Below are positions 1 to 9,768 of a stretch of DNA of 17,992 bases, one piece after another. The DNA is from Acanthamoeba lenticulata (lineage: Eukaryota; Discosea; Longamoebia; Acanthamoebidae). Positions within the stretch are counted from its first letter, which is position 1, and every line of letters begins with the position of its first letter. Both the position numbers and the translations under genes were made by a program. The notes under the pieces are model-generated. The model ran no database searches, was not told where the DNA came from, and saw nothing but the letters and a program-made list of their open reading frames with translations. The DNA is taken from positions 1 through 17,992 of the forward strand of contig NAVB01000647.1 of the NCBI GenBank assembly GCA_002179805.1, read 5' to 3'.

Positions 1-2
1 CG

Positions 3-1833
3 CGAGAGACGAAGAAAAAGTACGCGAGGAGCCTCCTCAAGATCTTGGGCCTGGAGAAGAAGGCCAACCGCGTGATCGGCAACAACGCTGCCGACGGCAT
101 CTCCAACGACGAGCGCAAGCGCGTGACGATGGGCGTCGAAATGGCGGCCGACCCGGCCATCCTCTTCCTCGACGAGCCCACGTCGGGCCTGGACTCGCTC
201 GGCGCCGAGCGGGTGATGAAGGCCATCAAGAACATCGCCGCGCGCGGCACGTCCGTCGTCTGCACGATCCACCAGCCGAGCAAGACCATCTTCAACATGT
301 TCACCCACCTGCTCCTCCTCAAGAAGGGCGGCTACGTCACCTACTTTGGCCCCGTGGGCCCCCGCGAGGGCGACTGCTCCACGCTGCTCAACTACCTGGC
401 CTCGCACGGCCACCACATGGACCCGGAGGCCAACCCAGCCGAGTTCATCCTCGAGGTCACCGGCGCCGGCATCAGCAAGGCTCCGATCGACGATGACGCC
501 AGCGTCGGCAGTGCCGAGGACGACAGCGAGAGCAGCAGCCAGGACAAGGCCAAAAGCGTCGACGAGAATTACTTTGTCCAGGCCTACAAGGACTCTGCGT
601 TCTACGAGAAGACCGAGGCCGAGCTCACCCGTGGCATCTACCGGGCGGCCAAGTCGGAAAAGAGCGGCACCGAGGAGGGCGCGCGCGAGCAGGGCTGGCA
701 TCACAAGCTCAAGCGCCGCCTGACGGACCGCTACGCCAGCCTGCCCACCACCCAGCTATGGGAGCTGATCCTGCGCGGCACCAAGGGCTATTGGCGCCAG
801 CCGGAGGAGTTTATCATGAAGCTGTGCCTGCCGCTCGTCATGGGCATCGTCCTGGGCACCTACTTCCTCGACCTCGGCCGCGACCAGGCCTCCCAGGTGC
901 AGCGCGTCGGCATGATCTACTACGCCCTCCTCTTCTCCAACATGGGCGCCCTTCGTACGTCGCCCTCCACCAATCATTATTGATTTATTTATTGCAAATT
1001 TCTAATGTTTCAAAATTTATTTCTGGTTTTAATTTTAATTTTAATATAAAATTAAAATTTTTATCTGACCAAATCTTGGCCCCATCTGCAGAGCTCAAGG
1101 CCAACCTGATCCTGTCGCGACCGCCGATGTACCGCGAACGTGCGTCGCGCACCTACTCGTCCTTCATCTACCTTCTCAGCCTCATCGCCGTGGAGCTGCC
1201 CTACATCTTGGTCAACACCGTCATCTTTGTGTACGGCTTTCATCCTTGGCGCATGACCATCATCAGGATCATCAATGCTCACCCTTTCCGCCCTCTTTCA
1301 GTGTACCGGTCTACTTCATCTCGGGGCTGCAGACCGACGCGGGCAAGTTCTGGATCTTCTTCGCGCTCTACCTTCTGGCCAACCTGATGTCGCTGGCGAT
1401 GGTCTACACCTTGTGCTTCTCGGCGCCCAACATCGCCGTGGCCAACGTGATGGCCGGCCTCGTGTTCACTGTGCTGTCCATTCTGGCCGGCTTCCTGATC
1501 GCGCGCAAGAAGATACCCGACTACTGGATTTGGCTGCACTACATGGACGTGGACATGTACCCGATCGAGGCGCTGCTCATCAACGAGATCAAGGGCATGA
1601 GCTTCCACTGCGCCGCCGACGAGTTCGTCGACGTGCCCATCCAGCTCAGCGCCTCCGGTGAGACCGTCGTGGCCCAGTACTGCCCGATCACCACGGGCGA
1701 GCAGTACCTGGACAGCCTTGGCATGTCTGCCGACAACCTTCTCCGCAACTCGCTGGTCATGCTCGGCTGGACCCTCGCCCTCTTCCTCGCCAGCGCCCTC
1801 CTCCTCAAGTTTGTCGTCCACCAGAAGCGATAA
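3..1833 (+). CDS. ABCG/PDR-type ABC transporter, C-terminal half (5' partial)
   Basis: This is the 3' part of an ATP-driven membrane exporter; the frame is open to the left edge. Inferred exons are 3-954, 1092-1230 and 1302-1833 (540 aa visible), with donors GTACGT and GTACGG, acceptors CAG and matching phases. The first part is the end of a nucleotide-binding domain: a signature-like ISNDERKRV, Walker B ILFLDEPTSGLDS, and the H-loop CTIHQPS. Then come LLLKKGGYVTYFGP and ANPAEFILEVTGAG, which are typical of the second NBD of full-size PDR transporters. About six membrane segments follow, including KLCLPLVMGIVLGTYF, the region after YRERASRTYS, and a final LALFLASALLLKFVV. The non-canonical signature (no SGGQ/SGGE) fits the degenerate second NBD known in this subfamily. 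Substrate cannot be told. The gene converges on the PARP gene. Confidence 0.9.
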
Positions 1834-1867
1834 AAATGTAAAAAAAAAATGTCTCTCGATATTATCA

Positions 1868-1881
1868 TTTATTATTTTATT
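1868..1881 (-). terminator. tandem poly(A) signal candidates of the PARP gene
   Basis: On the minus strand two AATAAA hexamers (1881-1876 and 1873-1868) lie 24-37 bases past the PARP stop codon at 1905. They sit inside the AT-rich 71-base spacer (1834-1904) between the convergent stops of the ABCG and PARP genes. No AATAAA was seen on the plus strand for the ABCG gene. The 3' UTRs of the two genes probably overlap. Confidence 0.5.
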
Positions 1882-1904
1882 TATAATTATTCATAGTTTT
1901 TCTT

Positions 1905-4900
1905 TTACTTTTGGCGCAGGAGGAGAAGATAGCGAATGCGCACTTGCTCCTCGTTTGGCACCACGTACTCGGTGAAGCTACGCGAGGAGAACTTGCCTTC
2001 ACGGTTCCCGAGCAGGATGGTGACCCCATCGTCCCTGTTTGCCAAAGCATCACCGCCAGACAGACAGTCAGCTGTCATCCCCGGATGGCTTGGATGGTCA
2101 GACACGCACACACGTACGTGTGCAGCGACAGTCCGGGGTCGGGAACCTTCTTGCCCGGCGCCAAGTGGTGGTGCCACCCCTGCGGCCAGCGGTCAGTCAT
2201 TCCCAGTGGACACAGAGTGCACGGGACCGGCGTGGCCAATGTGATGGGCATCCTGCGCAAGGGCCTCTCGCTCACGCCGCTCGGAGCCAAGACCACCGGC
2301 GCCACGCTGGGCAAAGGCCGTACGGCGACCTTGCCTGCCCGCTTCCAGCTGTCTATGTGCGTGTTGCCGTGATTGTTGACCGGGCGTCTTGCGTGGGACT
2401 AGTGTACTTTGCCGACGTGCCCGCGAAAAGCTTGCAGTACACCAAGTGGGCCACGGACAGGCTGGGTTGCGCCCTCCTGTGTGAAGTGGCGCTCGGTGAG
2501 CCCTTTATTCGTGATAGTAAGGGCGCGCGGCTGCTGCCTCCGGTACGTACGACGCCTTGTGTGTATCCTGGGTGAGCCGTCCATCCGGCCTTGCATAGAA
2601 TGCCACAAAAGAAGATGAACGTACAGGAGCGTGCGGCGGGGCAGGTTGGCAAAGGGTCGGTAGCGCTCGGCCTCGCCAGTGCGCTCCACCGCAAAGGCGT
2701 CGACCACCTGTGCAATGTCGCCCTGCATCATATCCACGACCACGCGCCACTCGTCTGCGTGTCGAGGCGTGAGTTTGAACCCACCACCTGCATGTGAACG
2801 CGTTGGGCGTTGCGCGCAATCCGCTGCTGTGCTCTCGTACCCGAGTGCTTGTCGAGCGGCGTGAGCTTGGCCCGCAGGGCGTGGCACAGCAGACGCATCC
2901 GGGCCCGCCCAGTCTGCTCGTCGGCGGACTGGAGCGGCTCCGCAGCGCGCTCATCGATCACCACTTCATCTTCCTCCGCCATCTCCTTCTCCTTCTCCTT
3001 CTTCTTCTCGTCGGAGGCGACGACTTTGCTGGCGTCCTCCTGCTCCATCTCGTCGGGACTGTTGTGATCTTGGCTATCCTCCCCGTCGACGCCGCCTCCG
3101 AGGCTGGCGTGCCGCCGCGGGAGGGACACCTCGTGCAGCACGTCGAGCCCGATCCCGATCTCCTGCAGCGACTGTGGCGGTGGTCGACAGCAGCGACCGT
3201 CCAGCGTGTGTGAGCCAACGTGGCGCGCGACGGTGCCGGTACTCTGAGGGACGCACCACCAAAATGTCGCTCTTCTGGTCCAGTTTCTCCTGCGAGTCGA
3301 TGAGCACGTCCTCCTCGGCGCTGTTGTTTGAGTCGTTCGTGTTGCTGACGGGCCTCCTCCGGCTCTTCTTACGGTCGGGCACGGTTTTGTTGCTGTTGTT
3401 GTTGTGGAAGGGCAGCAGGCAATGAAGCAGGTGGGACAGGTAGGCGCGGGCCTGAGCCACGTGCGCCGGCAGCTGCGCCTGGCTTCCGTCTCCTCCTCCT
3501 CCACGCCGACAATGCTGTTGCTTGAGCTCCTCCTCGTAGCGCAGGATGCCTGAGTTCAGGCCGCCGCGCGAGTGTGAGCACATGCGCGAAGAGAAAAGGG
3601 GGGGGGGAGTCGGCAGACCAGTGAGGACGTCGAGGATCTTGGACGCGTTGCGCAGCTGCGGTGCCGAGAGATGGCTGATCGTGGTCAAGCTCAAGCGCGC
3701 CCTGCCACATGCGTAATTTGAAAAATCAACAATTTATATAAAAAAAGTCTTTGGTTTGTACAGAAAATTATAGAATTATTGAAAAATAAGAAAAAAAAAG
3801 AGGGAAGAGCGCAACTGATTGCAGAAGGTGGTGATCTGGCGCTTGCTGGAGATGAACGACAAAAAGTCGAACAGGCGCTGTTCGCTTGAGCGCGTGTCGG
3901 GCTTCTCGATTCGGGCGAGCGAGGCCGTGAGCTCGGAACTGGTGTCAAGAGTGTTCTGGATGGCCAACACGGCCTCGTGATTGGTAGGCAGGTACAAGTA
4001 CTCGACCTTGGCTTCGCCCTGGTCCTCGTTTGTGTCCTTGTCTTTGTCCTTGCCCTTGTCGAGCTCGGCGTCGGCCGCAACCTCGGGCTCGGGCTTGGGC
4101 TTGGGCTTGGGCTTGAACACGTCGGACGGCTGCTGAAGGAGGACGCGCGGGAGGCGCTGCCGCTCGGCCCAGGCGTTGCCCGTCAGCTCCTGGAAGCGCG
4201 AGCAAAAGGCCGCCCGCGCCTCGTCCGCCTGCTTGAACGCCCGCGCGCTCCGGTTCGTCTCCCACACGCAGTAGACCATGACTTGGCTGTCGCCGGAGCC
4301 AGCATGGACGGCGGCAACGATGGCCTGAAGCAGGACCACCGTCGCATTCGTCGTCGCCTCCGTCGTCGGAGGCCCGGCGGCAGGCTGGGGCAGCCGCGAG
4401 AGGAAGGCATCGAGCAAATAGCCGGCGCCGTCGTCCATCAGCCCCACAAGCCGCCACGATGCCTGCTTCTGCTGCTGCTCGGGGAACTGTTGCATGACAA
4501 CCGAACTGACATCGAGGCCGGCCTGGTCGCTGATCAGCGTTGCGTGCTCCGCCGCCAAGTCATCGCGACCGGCGGTGGACGAGAGGAACGGCGGCGGAAG
4601 GGAGAGGGCCTCCAACGCGGGCACTGCCAGCGGCGGCTCGGGCGGCAGATCGTCGTCGTCGGCTCCCTCGCCTGGCGCGACGAGACGCGGCCTCTTGACG
4701 TCGATCACGTGGTCGGCCAGGAGGCCCTCCTGCTGGGACGACTCCTGGGGCGCGGCCTCGGCCTCAACTTCGGGCCGTTTGCGTTTGTTGTTGGCGGCCT
4801 GGAGAGACTTCCACTGGCGCAGGTAGATGGCCATCTCGGTCTCGCTCAGGGTCGAGAAGGACAGGTCGCGAGTGATGCGCGGGATGCGGGCGCGGTTGGC

Positions 4901-7900
4901 CCGCAGCCAGCCTGTGAGCTGCCGCTTGAGCTCCTCGAGCGACGCGTTGCGCGTCCAGGGGCGAAATAAGAGGCCCAGCTTTTGTTGTAGTCGTTGTTGT
5001 TGTGTCTTGTCGGCCTCGCTCGGCGCTTCGCGATAGAGCTGGAGGGCCTCGAGCACATTCTCGAGCATGTGCGTCACGCGCTGCACCGTGCGAGAGCGCC
5101 GCGTGCGCTCGACGGCCCGAGCCGCCTCACCGCCGACCTGCACGGCCGCCTCTTGCTCGGCCGACAGCGACGTGAGCTCGGGAAAGGCCTCGATGAGCGG
5201 CTTTGGCTCGGCGGGCTCGACTTGCATCGGCTCCGGCTGGGCCAGGGAGTCGGCTCCCTGGATCTGGGCGTTGAGCTTCTGGGCCAGGTCGCCGGCACCG
5301 AGGTCCGTGGCGAGCGAGGAGAGCGAGCTTGGGCGCACGACAAAGTCGTAGACGGTGGCCGCGCACAGCGGCCGGGCTGCGGCCAGCACGCACTCGCCGG
5401 CCTTGTTCGTCGCGTGCGGATCCGCGCCGCGCTGCAGCGTGCGGCAAGGACACGTCAGCCCAGGACAGAGTTTGCCGGAAGCCCAGGCCGCACGTACAAG
5501 GAGCAGGTAGAGCGTCATGTGCCACAGGTTGTGGCGCACGGCAAAGAACAGCGGCGTCTCGCCGGCGTGGTTCTGCAGGTTGACATCGGCTCCGGCGTCG
5601 ATGAGTTTCCTGGATGTCACACAACAGAAAAGGCCAAACGTGTCAACGTGATGTCAATGGGTCTGGCGGGGACGACGCCTGCGTACTCGACCAAAGGAAT
5701 CGAGTCCGTTGTGGCCGCGTAGCTCAGCACCGAGTTGCCCGTCTCGGCTTCCACCGCGCGCACGTTGGCGAGGTCCAAAGCGAAGAGCGTATTCACAAGA
5801 TTGAGGTTGGCGCGGGAAGCGAACGCGACGGGCCGGATGGCGCGCATCAGAAGCCACTGGCCTTGTTTCTCCCGCATGGCGTCGAGCTGCAGTCGCACTT
5901 TGGCGCGCCAGTCCTCGTCTCCACGATCGCTTGCCCGCGGCTGTTGCGCGAGCAGGTAGCCGAGGCCCTCTAGGAGGGGCGTGTAGCCCGTTTTCACAGC
6001 GAGCAAGAGGCACGACTCGCTCTCATGATCAGCTTTCTCACCGTTGTCGTCGTTGCTGCTGCTGCTGCCGCTTCTGCTGAGCGGCGCGAGCAGGTACGTT
6101 GCGACGCTGTACTCGAGGACGAGTTGCATGGCGGCGTTGGACAGGTTCATTCTGCGAGACTTGACCATGTGTTCCAGGACCGACTCGCCGATCGGGCTCC
6201 GTCCCGGATCGTAGGCCCAACCTGTTGGCGGACGAGCATCGTCGTCGTCGTCGACGTTAATGTGTGGGCCGCGGAACCCAAACCTGCGTGCGGAGCACGT
6301 ACCACGTGTGGCGTCGCGGAAGAGCGACAGGAAGTCCTTCTCCTGTTCGGCCCATTGGCGTCTCTGTTTCTGGTCGGCTGGCCCTCGCGACACCACCAGA
6401 GCCCAGACAGGGCTCATGTGGTCGGGCCGTTGCAGGTACTCGCAGAGCCGATCTTCCGCGAGCAATTTCTGTGGCGAAAGGTGATCGATCAGAACAGATG
6501 TTGGCCAGCGGAGGAGGCACGGGGGGAAAAACGACGTACATGCACCAGCGCAATGGCCGCCTCCCACATGCCCCGCACGACAAGTGGGTGGACCTGGTCG
6601 GGCCCGGCTGAAGGGCTGTACACGGCAGCCAGGGCGGCCTTCCTATGGGAATCATGCCACACACCCACAAGCAAACAATAGTTAATAATAATTGAACAAT
6701 TAATACAAAAACAAAAACTAAAACAAAAACAAAAACAAAAACAAAAAAAAGATATAAAAACCTACTTCTTGTGCAGGAACGCCCAGGCTGGTTTTCCGCT
6801 GGGCGTGCACACATCAACGCGCGCGCCGGCGGCGAGGAGCACGCTGACATCCATGCCCTCGTTACAGCACATAAGGGCTGTCTTGCCCTTCTCGTCTCGA
6901 GCCTCAAGCTCGGCGCCGGCCAGGATCAACGCCGACAGGAGCCCTGTGGGAGCGGCTTGCCTGTTGTTCAAGTGCGTCGTCACGATGTGGATGATGAAGA
7001 TGACAATGACGTCGTCAGCAAAGCCAATTCATGGTGACGCCGTACTCGTAGCACAAGGCCTTGTGAAGGAGGGTGTAGCGGTGAACAGGATGGACCAGCC
7101 TGACGGCGGCAGGCCCCAGCAAGGGCAGGAATTGCATGTTCTTGAGCCATACTTCGAAATCGGACTCGGGAAACAGCGCCCACACCACCTTCTGACGCAC
7201 TTCAAGCGGTAGTTCGATGCCCTGTTTTGTCCACCGCCCCGTGTGCAATCAGCTCCTATGGCCCACAAGAAGACGAGAGCAGGTACCTTGTCTGCCAAGC
7301 GACGAAGGCTCTTCTGGAAAAGGCGGCCCCCGCTCCAGCCTCGCTCGGCCACCATCTGGAGGGGTGTGGCCTGCCGCGGCGGGTCAACATCGTGAACCAA
7401 GATGGGGCGCACAAGCAGGTCCGGCTCCATTTTGACTAGGCGATCGAGAAGCCAGTCGCTCTCGACGATGAATTCAAGCATTGGCATGCCCCGGGGCCTG
7501 CCCAGTAGCTCAGGACAGAGGGCTCGCTCGTGCTTGGCGTAGCGGTCCTGCTTGAGGGACCATGTGGCGTCGTCGTCAACCAACTCGATCTCGGTTTCCC
7601 ACGTCTCACGTTTGGCAATGGCCTTGACGGCCCGAAGCTGCTCCTGGTCCTGTGGCAGCGTTTCGGCCATGCGCGCCTCGTCTTCGGCCTTGTGCGCGTC
7701 GAGGTAGGCTTTCATGGCGCGTGTGACCGGTGTCAGAAAATCCCACCTGAAGTGCTCCTTGAAGACCCGCCGCAAGAGCTGCGGCTCGAGCTCAGGGAGT
7801 TCCTGCCTGAATAACTTGTGCAAAGCAGAGTACGCTCTGTTCACCACGCTGTAGATGAATGGCGCGTTGCCCGCCAAGTCGCGCGCCCATGGGTCCAACT

Positions 7901-9538
7901 TGTGTTCCTGTCGAAAGGGGAAAACGTGAGATGTTGATGATGATGACGACGACGATTGCAAGGCCTCAAGTGCAGAGAGCTGGCAGTAGTGCCTGAATGA
8001 GCGATTTGCAGAGCTCAATATTCGACGCCATCAGCGCTGCGTGAAGCGCGGTCTGGCCGTCTGTGTGCGCGCCGTTGGAACAAAGGCGCCGACAGCCCAG
8101 GTGCGTGTTTGGTGTGTGTGTGTGTGTTCATCTACACAGAGCCCGACGTCACAAGGAGGGCGAGGAGGCGCACGCATGTCGGTCGAGTGGATGTCAGCCC
8201 CGGCCTCCAGCAGTTTCGGGACATCGGGGGCTGAATGTATGCAAGCGAGAAGGAGGGGCAGCTGGCCGGTTGTCGATGTGGGCTTGTTCACGTCGGCGCC
8301 GTGCTCGAGCAACAGCTCAATGGCCTGCGGGGACAAGCCGCGCCGCCTGTTCCTGATGGCCAACGGCAGGGCGTCGAGAGCATTGAGGTCGATGGGACGC
8401 GCAAACTTGTGTCGGTTTTCCAGCAGCAGCTTGAGCCACTCGACCGGCTTTGGGCCGACGAGCAGCAGGACAAGCGGGTTGCCGTCGTTTTCGTTCTGCG
8501 AAAGCGGAGGATCGAAGCTCTGAACCACGACGAGTGGAACGCCGCAGCGCTCACCGTCAGTTCCAACCGTCAGCTGAGAGCAGCAAGGGCCTGGAGCTCT
8601 TGTCCCCACTCGGGACGTACCTTCAGTGCGTCGTCGCAGGACATCAGGAACTCAAAAAGCGCGGGGTTTGTAGTTTTTAAGGCGAGCGCAAGGAGCTCTC
8701 CCATCACTGAACTCGACATTTGCGTGTGCTGCATGAGCGATCGCCAAGTGGCATGGTTGAGCGCAGCGTTGGGACTGTTATAGGTGTGTTGAATGGCCTC
8801 CACCAACGGCAACTTCCCAACCCTCTCTATCGCCGTAAGCCACTCATCAAGAGCACGTCAGCGGACGACGCCAGCAGAGGCGATTTGGTGAAGACAAACA
8901 ATGCGTACCGCCATAGGTGTGCTGATTAGGATTGGCACCGCGAGCAATCAGCAGGTCGATGAGCTCTGGCGGCGCTCGGCTGCACCCAGCAGCAACAAGC
9001 GGTGTGATACTCGGCGTGCACTGTGACAATCCATTGGGATCGGCGCCTGTCCATGCATACACATGAAAGGGGGGTAGAAGTGAGTCCAAGGACCACGCTA
9101 GTGTGGCCACAAGCACAAGGCGAATACCCCAATCCAGGAAACAGCGCGCAGCGACCACATCGCCCTGTTTGCAGGCCTGGACAACACAAAACATTAATGG
9201 TGAGTACTGCCAGGAAACAGAGACGAGGCAAGCGCGCTTAATGAGGGGGGGCTACCTCGAGCAGGGGCGTGAAGCCGTTTATCTGCTGCTCGAGCAGCTC
9301 TTCGGCACCAGATAGACGCAGCATGCGTGCGCCCATAGTCTTTACATACTCCTCCGTCTTCACTAACGGCGGCACCGAAACCAGCGCGTGCAGGGCCCAC
9401 GGAGCCGGGGCGTCGGCTGCGGCAAGCAGCTCCTCGTCGGACAAAACCTCCTGCGCCACTGCGAGGATGCAAAGGAAGTTTTCAGAGAGGCAGTAGCGCA
9501 GAGGAAGAAAGGACAAGCATACAAAGTGAGCTGGCCAT
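1905..9538 (-). CDS. ankyrin-repeat/WGR-like/PARP protein, catalytic region interrupted by an inversion
   Basis: The family transfers ADP-ribose from NAD+ to proteins. Inferred minus-strand exons: 9538-9523, 9458-9256, 9176-9128, 9046-8909, 8826-8621, 8573-8174, 8060-7993, 7907-7287, 7221-7025, 6960-6766, 6642-6540, 6468-6303, 6221-5687, 5609-5498, 5431-3816, 3701-3619, 3549-3257, 3171-2841, 2754-2625, [two exons inverted], 2179-2118, 2034-1905. All phases agree. Start is the first ATG of its frame (MASSL). Residues about 60-1050 hold a dozen or so ankyrin repeats (e.g. GADVNLQNHAGETPLFFA). A WGR-like region (about 1300-1430) keeps TGNAW but lacks Trp-Gly-Arg. A charged KPKPKPKP/KDKDKD linker leads to a regulatory-domain-like stretch (SKRQI; LVSLQEIGIGLDVL). 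The catalytic part has VERTGEAERYRPF and, in the last exon, the Glu of FTEYVV. The catalytic His and Tyr exons are on the plus strand (separate entry), so the gene as written is broken. Introns at 7992 and 7024 need GC donors. Confidence 0.85.
2181..2624. other. micro-inversion (or misoriented contig) inside the PARP gene
   Basis: Exons on either side (2754-2625 and 2179-2118) read on the minus strand, while the two exons between read on the plus strand in the mirrored order. The left edge is bounded by two back-to-back acceptors: the minus one ends at 2181/2180 (CAG before GGG TGG) and the plus one at 2214-2215. The right edge is bounded by two donors facing each other: plus GTACGT from 2543 and minus GTACGT from 2624. 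The breakpoints therefore lie in 2181-2215 and 2543-2624, both intronic, and about 0.33-0.44 kb is flipped. The spliced phases fit only if the segment is turned round (2 to A, then 0 to 0). No long inverted repeat was seen at the edges. Biology and assembly error cannot be separated from sequence alone. Confidence 0.85.
2216..2542 (+). CDS. displaced PARP exons with the catalytic His and Tyr
   Basis: Two exons, 2216-2319 and 2403-2542, are separated by an 83-base intron (donor GTACGG, acceptor TAG). The first encodes the NAD+-binding HGTGVANVMGILRKGLSL motif and ends in GKG. Splicing then gives LYFADVPAKSL and CALLCEVALGEP, the classic PARP block. From His (codon 2220-2222) to Tyr (codon 2405-2407) is 34 residues, the same distance as His862-Tyr896 in human PARP1. 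The residue before His is Val, where PARP1 has Trp. There is no start codon of its own: the piece begins with an acceptor and ends with a donor, so it is a gene fragment and not an independent gene. It belongs between the minus-strand exons 2754-2625 and 2179-2118. Confidence 0.85.
6706..6750. repeat. CAAAAA simple repeat in a PARP intron
   Basis: The plus strand shows repeated CAAAAA units with small interruptions; on the gene's own strand this is a (GTTTTT)n pyrimidine-rich tract. It lies in the 123-base intron 6643-6765. Other low-complexity tracts in PARP introns are (GT)8 at 8112-8127 and a run of ten G at 3598-3607. Confidence 0.8.
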
Positions 9539-9768
9539 CTCCCTTCTGGGGCGAGGAAAAAAAATGCCTGTGCCGGCCTTCGAAGTATTTCTCCCGCCCC
9601 AGCCATTGGTTTTTTGGGTTGTCTTTTCGTTTGCTGAATTAGCCTGTTGCGCTAGGAGGGCGGCTATGACGGCCTGCGTGGCGGTTTTGTAGTGCCAGAA
9701 AACAAAAAAAGGGCTTGCCCCTTGTTTGTACAAGCTTGCTGCCCCACCTTATTTGGGGTACGTTGGGT
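9539..9768. promoter_or_regulatory. divergent promoter region between the PARP gene and the 535-aa gene
   Basis: The 230 bases between the two start codons must hold both promoters. The PARP frame stays open upstream for about 65 codons but has no earlier ATG. No clear TATA box or repeated element was recognised. The assignment rests on position only. Confidence 0.5.

Noticed and set aside
2039..2575. Independent plus-strand gene in the inverted block
   Set aside because: The coding similarity starts at a splice acceptor and ends at a splice donor, with no start or stop of its own; it is the missing middle of the PARP gene.
2081..2588. 8-base inverted pair (CCGGATGG at 2081-2088, CCATCCGG at 2581-2588) as the inversion's flanking repeat
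   Set aside because: The left copy lies in the next intron, outside the exon 2179-2118 that is still in normal orientation, so it does not match the left breakpoint. Eight bases at this distance can also occur by chance.
3977..4969. Long plus-strand open frame (330 codons) opposite the PARP linker
   Set aside because: It is a shadow of the GC-rich minus-strand exon 5431-3816; its low-complexity LGLGLGLG mirrors the KPKPKPKP repeat.
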